NCBI GenBank assembly: GCA_965116685.1
Contig: OZ220707.1
Span: forward strand, 3,224,001-3,288,000
Reading direction: 5' to 3'
DNA: 64,000 nucleotides
DNA from: Bin80 sp965116685
GTDB lineage: Bacteria > Bacteroidota > Rhodothermia > Rhodothermales > Bin80
The notes below the pieces were generated by a model, which saw nothing but the letters and a program-made list of their open reading frames with translations, searched no databases and was not told the origin of the DNA. Below are positions 1 to 8,964 of the stretch, one piece after another (positions within the stretch are counted from its first letter, which is position 1; each line of letters begins with the position of its first letter). The position numbers and the translations under genes are program-made.

Positions 1-3000
1 CACATGTGGACGATAATAGTATAGAAGATGGTGTTCAGATAGACTTGTTACTAACGGCAGAGGGGGGTGGCTATGATGGTGTGACGAAATTGTTGTGTAT
101 AAAGATTAAAAACGACGATGATCCAGAACTTGCCATCACGCCCACAACGGTTCATGTAAAAGAGAATACGGAGTCAACATTTGAGGTGTCGTTATTGAAT
201 GCCCCCTTGACCCCTGTGACGGTAAGCATTGAAGACTTCTCAACTTATTATCTTACTTTTGATCGCTCTCCGTCAAGCTTAACATTTACTCCCGACAACT
301 ACGGTACCCCCCAGCCCGTGACGGTGAGTGCGAAAGAAAATCGATATAATTGGGCAATCTCCGAAGAAATTGACGTGACGGCCAAGGGGGGCGGGTATGA
401 TGATCAGAAAGAGGAAGTACGTATTCTTTTGCAGGAGATAGGCTTGAAAGCCCCTGCAAGAGTAGAGTTGGACGAGGGAGAGGATACGGAATTTGAGGTT
501 TCGTTGACGGCCGTACCAACGGCGGATGTAACGGTTCGACTTATCCGCCCCAGGAATAGTAGCTATATTCCCAATCGAGATGTGAGTTATTCCACACTTG
601 AATTGATATTTACCCCTGACAACTACCTTGATCCTCAGCCCGTGCAGGTGTGGGCGGTTGATGACCCCGATTTTGCGGATGATTTCGACCTTATCGGACT
701 GGAAGCATCAGGAGGTGATTATGGTGGTGTGAGTCAGCCTATAACGGTGAAGGTGAATGATACTGATGTGGTAGCAGAAGTAATGGTTGATCCCACGACT
801 GTTCCGATAAAAGAGGGAGGCCAAGGAACGTTTTCGGTGTGGCTGTCAAAGGAACCCACATCAACCGTTACCGTGGACATTCCAGAGTTCAACAATAACG
901 ATCTAACCAGAGATGAATCAACACTAACGTTTACCGCCTCAGACTATGCTAAGCACCAGACTGTGACGGTGGATGTTACCCATGATAAGGATGCGGACGA
1001 TGATCGCGAAACGATTACCCTTGAGGCTAGCGGTGGTGAGTATGACGATCTGACGGAAAATGTAACAATCAAGGTGGACGATGATGAGGTGGCGGGGGCA
1101 GCGATAGTCGTGAATCCCGAAACGGTCAATGTGGATGAAAACAAATCGGAAAAATTTCAAGTATCGCTAGCAGTGCTCCCTGAAGGAGATGTCACGGTGA
1201 TGATTCCTGAGTTCAAGAACTCTGATCTGACACGCACGCCGGATCAACTGACATTTACTGAACAGAACCACAAGGATCCCCAATTCGTGACGGTGACTGC
1301 CGGGGATGACCAGTTTGCAGATCCAACGGAGATCGAATTCATCACCTTAGAAGCCAAGGATGGTGGTTATGATGGTGTGACGGAAACCGTTGAAGTCAGA
1401 CTGAGAGATGATGATGTTCTAGGAGCAGGCCTGGAGGTCAATCCCGAGGAGATTACGGTAGACGAAGGAGGGCAATCCAAGTCATTTACTGTACGGTTAA
1501 TGGCAAAACCTGCAGCGGATGTCACCGTGAGCATTGAGACAGTCACTGGATCGCGTCTGAGCAAGCCTGCGAATTCGACACTGACGTTTACTCCTGCAGG
1601 GACAAAGGCTTGGAATATCACGCAGACTATACAGGTGCAGGCAAAGGACGACAGCTTTGTAAACAAGCTTGATACGGAGTTCCTAAAGTTGGAGGCATTG
1701 GGTGGAGGGTACAATAATGTATCCAAAAGTATCCCGGTTACGATCAACGATAACGAGCTGACATCATTAATTGTTGATCCTGTCTCGGTGACGCTCACCA
1801 GGGGAGCCCCAAAAGATGTGAAAGTCAAATTGTCGCTGTCGTCACTTCCTTTCGGGGATGTAAAGGTGAAGATCAGCGGACACGATGGTACGTACCTAGC
1901 TTTGGATAAGGCCGAACTGACAATTCCTAAACTCAGTTGGAAAGGGACGGAGCATGTTTTGGGATTTGAGGCCAGAGATGATAACAATCTTTCGGACGAT
2001 ACGGTGACACTCACACTGACCACATCCGGTGGGGGTTACGACAAGGAGACGGCAGAAATTGAGGTCAAGATCAAGGATAGGGTTATCCCAGAGGCGAGAT
2101 TTGCCTCGTCTCTTTCCAACCCAAAGGAGGACGCGGACATACACAATGTAAAAATATCGGTCAGTCCTGCTCCTTCGGCTGCCCTCACCTTGGACTATAC
2201 GCTCGGGGGCAAGGCAACCGAAGGCACAGATTATAGCATCACTAATTCGGGGACGGTTTCCGTATCTGCTGGTGCAACCTCGGCAAATATTCCGGTCAAG
2301 ATTATCGATGACGAGGTGGTCGAGTCTACCGAGACAGTAGTCTTAACGTTGACTGGTGGGGGTACGGGATACAATGTAGGTAGTCCGAGCACCCATACGT
2401 TGACGATTCAAGACAATGACCCGCCCGCTTCGGTGACCGTGACCTTATTGGCCTCTCCGACTTCGATAGGAGAAGGCGAGTCCGTCAAGGTGACCGCAAC
2501 ATTGTCGCCCCCCTTGTCGGATGAGGTGACGATAGACTTGCAGTATGAGCCTGGAGACCCGCCAACGGAACCGGGTGATTACGATCCTCTGGGTCAGATC
2601 ACGATTCCCGGGGGATCGCCAAATGGATCAGGGACGATTTACATCCAGGATGATGATATTTCGGAGGGGGAGGAGCGGTTTACGGTCGCCATCAACGGGA
2701 GTCGGTTACGCTCTGGGATAGAGCTTGGCAGCCCTTCCTCGGTGGAGATTACGATTCTGGATGATGACCCGCCCCCACCGGTGGAAGTATCGCTGTCCGC
2801 GGCCCCCAATCCAGTGGATGAGGGCGAGTCGATCACGGTGACAGCAACGCTGACGGGGGTGCTTGAGGAGGATGTAGCGGTCCCATTGGTCTATAATTAT
2901 GATGAGACGAATCAACCACCGGAGAATGGCGATTACATACCGCTTTCGAACATCACAATTTTCCGTGGTGAGACAGAAGGATCAGGGGAGATTCAAACCA

Positions 3001-6000
3001 TCAGGGATACGGATGCGGAGGACGAGATCTTTATTGTAGCACTGGGAGATCTGCCGCCGGATTTGTTACAGCTAGGTAAGGAAACGTCCCAAACGGTGAC
3101 GATCCGTGATATTACTTCGTCGGAGGTAATCGTGAACCTGTCCGCGGACCCCGATTTCGTGGAAGAGGGCAAATCGGTGACCGTGACCGCAACCCTGTCC
3201 GAGGCACAGGACACCGATGTAACGATACCATTGACGGTGGCGGATGGCACGGCGGGTACCCAGGATTACCAGGCATCGCCTCCGGTTCAGATTGAGATCA
3301 ACGCTGGCGAGACACGCGGGAACTATTCCATTTCCACGGTTGCGGATAAGATTGCAGAAGACGACGAGACCTTCACCGTGGGGCTCGGCCTCCTACCCTC
3401 TGGGCTGGCCAAGGGGGAGCAATCATTGGTCAAGGTGACCATCATCGACGACGATGAGGCAGGGATTAATACGCCTCCATCGGTATCGGTCGTGGAGGGG
3501 GGCACCCAAACGTTTCAGATTACATTAACCTCGAAGCCATTGAGTGAAGTGACGGTGATGATGACTTTGCCGACAGGATCACTGCTGACCTATAGTCCTC
3601 CGCATCTGACGTTTAGTCCGGCGGACTGGGATATGGCGAAGTCGGTGACGTTGACGGCGGGGGAAGATGACACGGATTTCAGTCCGAATTTTGAGACGTT
3701 GACCGTAACGGCAAATGGGGGTGGCTACGTCGGGGAGAGCGAAAAAATTTCGGTAACGATCACGGACAACGATGCACCGGGGATTGATGTCCGGGATCGG
3801 GTAACCGTTCCCGAGGGAGGTTCGGAGGAGTTGAAGATTGCGCTTGCCCGATCGCCTTCCGGACCGGTGGTGGTAACGATTACAAGGAATACGAACCCGG
3901 ACCTAATGCTGGATCGGTTCTCGCTCACGTTTACAACCGCGGATTGGCAGACTCCCAAGACGGTGACATTAACGGCGACGGAGGATGATGATTTTGAGAC
4001 TGATTCAGGGATCCTGTTGTTGACTGCGTCGGGCGGAGGCTACGACGAACTGATACCAATAACGATCACGGTGACGATTGCGGAAAATGATGCAGCGGGT
4101 CTCGTGGTTGAGGAGGCCGTGACCATGGAAGAAGGAGGCACGCATCCACTTGAGGTCCGTTTTCTGGCCCAACCCTCGGGCCCGGTGACGGTAACCTTCA
4201 GCGGCCACGCGGGAACGGATCTGAGCCTGAGGGACACTCCTCTTACGTTTACGACCTCCAACTGGAATCAGGCCCAAACGGTGACCTTAACGGCGGCGGA
4301 GGATGAGGATTATGAGACGGATACGATAGAGCTAAATCTCGCAGCATCTGGCGGCGGCTACAACGGAGAGGATGCACCGGTCACGGTGACGATTACCGAC
4401 AATGACGAGCGTCCGGGGCCGCTGACGATCACGATCTACGACAAGCGGGAATTGGAAGATGCAGGCGCCATTCAACTGCCCATCGAACTCAGCCGTCCCA
4501 CGGATGCAGTGGTGACCGTGCAGTATGCCAGCACGGATGGCACGGCAGAGTCGGGTCTGGACTACACGGCATCGCGTGGGATTGTGATTTTTGATCCGGG
4601 TGCCACCCGTGGGGTGATTGAGATTGAGATCACCGATGATGAGATCCCGGAGTCAACGGAGACGTTTGCGGTGACCTTATTGAAACCGCAGAACGCAATC
4701 ATTGCGCGTGGAACGGGGACGGGCACGATTCTGGACAATGATGGGGGGACGGCAATTCTTCGGGTGGAGGATGCACTGGTACAGGAAGAAGAGGGAATGG
4801 TCCGTTTCCAAGTCTCACTGTCCCATCCGCAGCGTCAAATGATCTCGGCTGCATACCGGACGCAGGATGGAACGGCGAAGGCGGGGGAAGACTATGAAGC
4901 TTCTTCGGGGGTCGTGACGCTGGCACCGGGGACGGTGGATGCCATGATCGCGGTCCCGCTCCTGAAGGACGGGCTGGACTGGCAGGAGGAGACCTTCACG
5001 GTGCATCTGGAGTCCTCGGAGAATGCAGAGATTGCGAAGGCAGTGGGGGTGGCAACGATCCAGGCGGCAACCACGGTAAGTCAGGAAGCCTTGGAGGCGT
5101 ATACGGCACGGTTTGTTCGGACGTCGGCGACCCAGGTGGTGGAGGCACTGGGGGATCGGTTCCGCGGAGCGGATGGTACAGCATGCGGGGCGGCAACGCG
5201 CGCAGAGATGTCCCGGCTCTGGTATTCGGCTTCTTCCTGGGATCCGTCCCTGGGAGAGTTGTTGGGCGGCTGCCGCATGTCGGCGACCTCGTACAGCGGG
5301 TCGTTCAGTGTATGGGGCCGGGGAGCATTCCGTCAATTCAATGGTCGGGAGGATGACGGGTTAACGCTGGATGGCGAGGTGACCACCGGGATGCTGGGGG
5401 CAGACTACCGGTGGAAGGGAGGCTGGCTGGCAGGGGTGCTACTGTCCCACAGTCAGGGCGAGGGATCGTTTGCGGCGGCGCAGGAGTTGGGAGAGATCAC
5501 TGCAGGATTGACGGGCGTGTATCCGTATGTGTCGGTGGCGCGTGCAGGATGGGAGGTATGGTTGAGCGCCGGGGCCGGACGCGGACAGGCCGATGTGCTG
5601 GAGCTGGACGGCGATCTGACATCAAGGTTTGGTGCGATGGGGGTTCGGGGAACACTGGTATCAAACAGCACCATTGGGCTGAACTATCATGGAGATGTGC
5701 TGGTGACGGATGCAGAGATTGAGGCGCATGCGGTGACGGCGGAGGTGTACCGGGTTCGGGCAGGGGTGGAAGCAAATGCGCGGATCAACAATGTGCTTCG
5801 TCCCTATGTGGAGGCGAATGTGCGCAGTGATGGCGGGAGTGCGGAGACGGGCGTGGGCTTGGAGTTTGGCGGAGGGATGCGGATAGCGTACCCGGCGTGG
5901 CGCTTGAAGGCAGATGTGCACGCACAGGGACTGGTGATGCATACGGCGGAGGGGTTCAGCGAGTGGGGGATCTCGGGATTCGTGCAGGTGGGAAACCGGT

Positions 6001-6329
6001 CGGAAGGATTAATGATGCGGGTACGGCCTTCATGGGGTCTGGGACAGGGAATGTCGCTGTATGGTCAGCAGACGATCCGGGATGCGGCGCCGATGGGGAC
6101 AGGGGTCCACCGGACTGAGTTGGAACTGGGATACGGGGTTCCGTGGAAAGAGGGCACCGCCCGGTCAATCATGGGAGTGACTCAGCTGTCACAGGGCAGG
6201 ATGTACCGGTTGGGCGGTGAACTTCATCCGTGGGAAAATCTAACATTCTCCATCTTTGGATTGGCGCATGGTCGCACAGCTTCGCTGGGAGATATCGGCG
6301 TGAATGTGCGGGGATCGCTCCGGTATTAA
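1..6329 (+). CDS. Calx-beta repeat protein with C-terminal autotransporter-like barrel (5' partial)
   Basis: The frame is open to the left edge, so the true start lies outside; the first in-window start is GTG at 6. The visible 2107 residues hold about sixteen Calx-beta-like modules of roughly 100 residues (residues 1 to about 1700). These carry repeated cores such as GGGYD, VTVTAT and ITDND, and two canonical Calx-beta modules come last (about 1480-1690). From about 1700 the sequence changes to a linker and then amphipathic beta strands, ending in RGSLRY with a terminal aromatic residue as in BAM-inserted barrels. It is likely a surface adhesin: the Calx-beta stalk (usually Ca-binding) is displayed by its own type V-like barrel. 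No T9SS sorting domain is present. The 5' modules look AT-richer than the barrel part. Family assignment is firm; the ligand is unknown. Confidence 0.85.
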   Translation, partial: HVDDNSIEDGVQIDLLLTAEGGGYDGVTKLLCIKIKNDDDPELAITPTTVHVKENTESTFEVSLLNAPLTPVTVSIEDFSTYYLTFDRSPSSLTFTPDNYGTPQPVTVSAKENRYNWAISEEIDVTAKGGGYDDQKEEVRILLQEIGLKAPARVELDEGEDTEFEVSLTAVPTADVTVRLIRPRNSSYIPNRDVSYSTLELIFTPDNYLDPQPVQVWAVDDPDFADDFDLIGLEASGGDYGGVSQPITVKVNDTDVVAEVMVDPTTVPIKEGGQGTFSVWLSKEPTSTVTVDIPEFNNNDLTRDESTLTFTASDYAKHQTVTVDVTHDKDADDDRETITLEASGGEYDDLTENVTIKVDDDEVAGAAIVVNPETVNVDENKSEKFQVSLAVLPEGDVTVMIPEFKNSDLTRTPDQLTFTEQNHKDPQFVTVTAGDDQFADPTEIEFITLEAKDGGYDGVTETVEVRLRDDDVLGAGLEVNPEEITVDEGGQSKSFTVRLMAKPAADVTVSIETVTGSRLSKPANSTLTFTPAGTKAWNITQTIQVQAKDDSFVNKLDTEFLKLEALGGGYNNVSKSIPVTINDNELTSLIVDPVSVTLTRGAPKDVKVKLSLSSLPFGDVKVKISGHDGTYLALDKAELTIPKLSWKGTEHVLGFEARDDNNLSDDTVTLTLTTSGGGYDKETAEIEVKIKDRVIPEARFASSLSNPKEDADIHNVKISVSPAPSAALTLDYTLGGKATEGTDYSITNSGTVSVSAGATSANIPVKIIDDEVVESTETVVLTLTGGGTGYNVGSPSTHTLTIQDNDPPASVTVTLLASPTSIGEGESVKVTATLSPPLSDEVTIDLQYEPGDPPTEPGDYDPLGQITIPGGSPNGSGTIYIQDDDISEGEERFTVAINGSRLRSGIELGSPSSVEITILDDDPPPPVEVSLSAAPNPVDEGESITVTATLTGVLEEDVAVPLVYNYDETNQPPENGDYIPLSNITIFRGETEGSGEIQTIRDTDAEDEIFIVALGDLPPDLLQLGKETSQTVTIRDITSSEVIVNLSADPDFVEEGKSVTVTATLSEAQDTDVTIPLTVADGTAGTQDYQASPPVQIEINAGETRGNYSISTVADKIAEDDETFTVGLGLLPSGLAKGEQSLVKVTIIDDDEAGINTPPSVSVVEGGTQTFQITLTSKPLSEVTVMMTLPTGSLLTYSPPHLTFSPADWDMAKSVTLTAGEDDTDFSPNFETLTVTANGGGYVGESEKISVTITDNDAPGIDVRDRVTVPEGGSEELKIALARSPSGPVVVTITRNTNPDLMLDRFSLTFTTADWQTPKTVTLTATEDDDFETDSGILLLTASGGGYDELIPITITVTIAENDAAGLVVEEAVTMEEGGTHPLEVRFLAQPSGPVTVTFSGHAGTDLSLRDTPLTFTTSNWNQAQTVTLTAAEDEDYETDTIELNLAASGGGYNGEDAPVTVTITDNDERPGPLTITIYDKRELEDAGAIQLPIELSRPTDAVVTVQYASTDGTAESGLDYTASRGIVIFDPGATRGVIEIEITDDEIPESTETFAVTLLKPQNAIIARGTGTGTILDNDGGTAILRVEDALVQEEEGMVRFQVSLSHPQRQMISAAYRTQDGTAKAGEDYEASSGVVTLAPGTVDAMIAVPLLKDGLDWQEETFTVHLESSENAEIAKAVGVATIQAATTVSQEALEAYTARFVRTSATQVVEALGDRFRGADGTACGAATRAEMSRLWYSASSWDPSLGELLGGCRMSATSYSGSFSVWGRGAFRQFNGREDDGLTLDGEVTTGMLGADYRWKGGWLAGVLLSHSQGEGSFAAAQELGEITAGLTGVYPYVSVARAGWEVWLSAGAGRGQADVLELDGDLTSRFGAMGVRGTLVSNSTIGLNYHGDVLVTDAEIEAHAVTAEVYRVRAGVEANARINNVLRPYVEANVRSDGGSAETGVGLEFGGGMRIAYPAWRLKADVHAQGLVMHTAEGFSEWGISGFVQVGNRSEGLMMRVRPSWGLGQGMSLYGQQTIRDAAPMGTGVHRTELELGYGVPWKEGTARSIMGVTQLSQGRMYRLGGELHPWENLTFSIFGLAHGRTASLGDIGVNVRGSLRY

Positions 6330-6381
6330 AGCCTGTGAATAGCGGCGTGTAGGTCGGAGGATGGCTACAGTGGTTGGGGTG

Positions 6382-6404
6382 AATGATTTCGAAATTCCAT
6401 CATT
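6382..6404 (+). terminator. weak hairpin after the Calx-beta gene
   Basis: AATGAT (6382-6387) and ATCATT (6399-6404) can pair in the 116 bases between the stop codon at 6329 and the start of the direct repeat. A GGGGGTTTT run follows about 10 bases later. This is a weak candidate for the 3' end of the adhesin transcript. Confidence 0.2.
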
Positions 6405-6445
6405 GTAATAGGGGGTTTTCTGGCGAAAAATTCCCGGTTCGTGTA

Positions 6446-6759
6446 TTTTGCTCCAGATGGATCGTTTCTATTCCATAAAATCAAGAATTCTACAATGATC
6501 CCGCGGAGCGGGGGATCTTCCAAGTCATGAAGTACACATGGTTGCTTTGCTCTTGAAGACTTATTCCAGTATCCCCTTTGTGAACAGAAGCTTAAAATTG
6601 ATCCCTAATTTTGGTACACAATGCCTATTTGGGCGTTGAAGAACCTCATTCGCCAAGAAATATCTGGTTTCCATTACATCTGAATCAGGTCATGTAATCA
6701 CATCAACAAACAAAAACCAATGCAATCCTTAGAAATCCCTGTTTCCGTTGCTTCTCGTC
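6446..6759 (+). repeat. 314-bp direct repeat, left copy (long target-site duplication)
   Basis: This stretch is identical, base for base by reading, to 8691-9004 (offset 2245). It contains the whole upstream region and codons 1-13, plus the first base of codon 14, of the PhoX-like gene at 8965. The two copies flank an insertion sequence exactly: each ends where an inverted-repeat end of the element begins. The original gene start was probably at this junction, and the duplication arose during transposition. IS1634-family elements (IS1634, IS1549) are known for unusually long, variable direct repeats. Confidence 0.93.
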
Positions 6760-6881
6760 TTGACTTCGACGGTTACCTCCGTCACAGGGGTTCTGGAGTG
6801 GGATTTCCGGGAAAACTGAACACTACCAATCCCCCTTTTCAGGGCGGAATGATGAAGATCGAGACCGAATGGGACGCTTGA
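6720..6881 (+). pseudogene. decapitated 5' end of the PhoX-like gene running into the IS
   Basis: ATG at 6720 begins the same 13 codons as the intact gene at 8965 (MQSLEIPVSVASR). The reading frame then enters the insertion sequence at 6760 and continues for 40 unrelated codons to a TGA ending at 6881. The result is a 53-codon chimeric frame. It keeps the start and its leader but loses everything after the first arginine of the twin-arginine motif. It is a by-product of the insertion and not likely a functional protein. Confidence 0.75.
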
Positions 6882-8690
6882 TTTAGGAGGTCGTCCCCTC
6901 TTTGAACAGTACGGTCTGGCGCTGTATCGTCAGACCGACTGTCTGGTATAGGCGCCCGCTCGTTTCGGTAACCTTCGATGGAAGAAGGTATTCTGCCCGA
7001 TTGCCTCGATCACAAATCATGGAGGTTTCCACCGCACCAAGTTCTGCTAAAATCTGCCCTTCACTCAGGCGATGTTTTGAACCAAACCTCGCATTATATC
7101 GGTGTCGGAAGATCCGTAACAGGGCAAATGCAACAAAACAGATTGCAATATGGGCACGCACCCGACGCTCGACCCAGTGAAAGATGGGCCGGATCGCCAT
7201 GGTGTGTTTCATCACACGAAAACCTTCTTCAATTCGCCATAACTCTCCATAATGTTGATAGACTTGTTCTGGAGTCAGATCCTCCAGACTCGTCCAGACC
7301 CCATGCAGCCCATCAAACTTCTCATCCCGAACAATCGCTGCTTGATCTAAGCTCACTCCATCCTGCTTCACCTTCAGAAATCGACCACTTCTGCCGGTGC
7401 CCTTGACCCCCTGTTTCAAACGATTCTTCACCTTCTCAATTGCCTTCTCCCGTGAATGTACATCCCGAGCTGCCTTCTTTGGACAATAGCGCAAAATCAA
7501 GCGTCGACCACCAAGTTTGTGTTCGGTAACCTTACGACCCGTCGTTAAAACCTTCCAAGACTGTGCCCCGAGAATCGTCTTGGTGTGGAGTTGATTTAAT
7601 GACCGTAAACGTGCAGCCACGATATAGTCACAGCCCAGACTTTGCAACAACGCTAAATTCTCCTTGCTCAACATCCCTGAATCGGCAACGACAATCATCC
7701 GATCCAAATCAAAACATTCTTTGAGGCGCGTCATCGCCGGTTCAAGCGTCTTTACATCGGTGGTATTGCCGGGAAAGAGTTCGTACGTGACCGGAAGCCC
7801 TTCTTGGGTTTGGATCAATGCCAAGACCAACTGAACCTTTTTGGGCTTCCCATCCTTGCTAAACCCTTTCTTGCGTAGCTCATCCGGCAACTCACTGGCA
7901 AAGCTCAATGTCGTCACATCAAAAAACAGCACCTTCAGTTTCCCGCCAAGCATGCCGAGCGTCTCGTTGGAGACCAGCTGCTTCATCTGTTCAATTCGGT
8001 CGTCCGTGACGGCATCCATCATCCGATAGAACTTCTCCACCGGAACGTCCACCCCCGCATCCTTGGACATCTGCCGTGCATGGGCCAGTTTACTATCCCC
8101 AGGTGCAGCCAGACGAAGTAAAACCGCTTGCTTGAACAGACGACGAGACATCTTCTGACGGCGATCAAAGACCTCTGTAAACCGCATCTGGTGATACAGG
8201 GCCCCCATGACCTCGTGAAAGCCCAGACAGATGCGCCGTATTTCCTCCAGCTTCCGTGCATCTTTGATCACCAGTGCCTTCGACTCCCGTTTTTTTCTGC
8301 GGGCAGCCACCACCTCGTCTACATAAGACTCTGCAGGAAATAAGGAGGGTTGCAGGTCTTCTTGGATCCGAGCTAATTCCAGATAGGCAATTTTAACCAG
8401 ACCGTCCACTGCATCCGGGTGAACGCTTCCCATGTGTCGGACGATACGAACCCGCGGCTTTCTTTCCTTATTACGGTAGCTCTCAACAATCTGGACAGAG
8501 ATGTTTTTCGTGGTTTTTCGTTTGAGTTCTCGGACCCACATGACCCAGTTGGTTGGTGAATTACAAAGATACGAAAAATACAATTAAAAAGCAAGACTGA
8601 ACACTACACAGGAAGGCCAAAAAAAAACCTCCCAGAAAGCACGGAAACAGTGGTTTTGTACCTGGAAAAATCGAAACCGTCAAAGTCAGG
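6760..8690 (-). mobile_element. IS1634-family insertion sequence, about 1.93 kb
   Basis: The element carries one transposase gene on the minus strand. Its ends are imperfect inverted repeats: left, from 6759, CTTGACTTCGACGGTTAC; right, the complement of 8673-8690, CCTGACTTTGACGGTTTC, with 15 of 18 matching. A 12-bp subterminal direct match, ACTGAACACTAC, occurs at 6815-6826 and 8596-8607. It is flanked by a perfect 314-bp duplication. The exact ends are certain to within one or two bases because the boundary C could belong to either side. Perfect flanks and an intact transposase suggest a recent, possibly active insertion. Confidence 0.9.
6883..8541 (-). CDS. IS1634-family (IS4-like) DDE transposase
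   Basis: This enzyme would catalyse cut-and-paste transposition of the surrounding element. From the chosen start (MWVRELKRK, 8541) it has 552 residues. The start resembles the family opening MFVR...VQIVES; an upstream in-frame ATG at 8583 would add 14 residues. Catalytic residues fit the IS4 superfamily: D208 in FFDVTTL, D287 in VVADSGML, and E438 within a YREK-like signature (Y431, E438, K445), where the usual Arg is Leu. The segment DELRKKGFSKDGK and the motif ELFPGNT are typical of the family. The frame is intact, without frameshift or internal stop. Transcription runs opposite to both neighbouring genes. Confidence 0.93.
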   Translation of the reverse strand: MWVRELKRKTTKNISVQIVESYRNKERKPRVRIVRHMGSVHPDAVDGLVKIAYLELARIQEDLQPSLFPAESYVDEVVAARRKKRESKALVIKDARKLEEIRRICLGFHEVMGALYHQMRFTEVFDRRQKMSRRLFKQAVLLRLAAPGDSKLAHARQMSKDAGVDVPVEKFYRMMDAVTDDRIEQMKQLVSNETLGMLGGKLKVLFFDVTTLSFASELPDELRKKGFSKDGKPKKVQLVLALIQTQEGLPVTYELFPGNTTDVKTLEPAMTRLKECFDLDRMIVVADSGMLSKENLALLQSLGCDYIVAARLRSLNQLHTKTILGAQSWKVLTTGRKVTEHKLGGRRLILRYCPKKAARDVHSREKAIEKVKNRLKQGVKGTGRSGRFLKVKQDGVSLDQAAIVRDEKFDGLHGVWTSLEDLTPEQVYQHYGELWRIEEGFRVMKHTMAIRPIFHWVERRVRAHIAICFVAFALLRIFRHRYNARFGSKHRLSEGQILAELGAVETSMICDRGNRAEYLLPSKVTETSGRLYQTVGLTIQRQTVLFKEGTTS

Positions 8691-8741
8691 TTTTGCTCCA
8701 GATGGATCGTTTCTATTCCATAAAATCAAGAATTCTACAAT

Positions 8742-8762
8742 GATCCCGCGGAGCGGGGGATC
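8742..8762 (+). other. GC-rich hairpin in the duplicated leader
   Basis: GATCCCGC, a GGA loop and GCGGGGGATC form a stem of eight to nine pairs with one bulge. An identical copy lies at 6497-6517 in the left repeat. It lies about 90 bases upstream of the putative promoter. It may be a terminator of upstream transcription or a protein site; there is no T-run on the plus strand. Confidence 0.35.
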
Positions 8763-8821
8763 TTCCAAGTCATGAAGTACACATGGTTGCTTTGCTCTTG
8801 AAGACTTATTCCAGTATCCCC

Positions 8822-8858
8822 TTTGTGAACAGAAGCTTAAAATTGATCCCTAATTTTG
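8822..8858 (+). promoter_or_regulatory. candidate Bacteroidota-type promoter for the PhoX-like gene
   Basis: TAATTTTG at 8851-8858 matches the Bacteroidota -7 consensus TAnnTTTG exactly. A TTTG at 8822-8825 could be the -33 element, but the gap of 25 bases is a few longer than usual. It would leave a leader of about 100 bases before the ATG at 8965. The same motif is repeated at 6606-6613 in the left copy, where it would drive transcription antisense to the transposase. Confidence 0.4.
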
Positions 8859-8964
8859 GTACACAATGCCTATTTGGGCGTTGAAGAACCTCATTCGCCA
8901 AGAAATATCTGGTTTCCATTACATCTGAATCAGGTCATGTAATCACATCAACAAACAAAAACCA

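Noticed and set aside
1..5100. Repeated motifs that might be a CRISPR or minisatellite
   Set aside because: The period is about 300 bases and follows protein modules (Calx-beta); the DNA copies are diverged.
5497..5775. Minus-strand proline-rich frames inside the barrel region
   Set aside because: They are shadows of the plus-strand coding sequence with its G-rich codons.
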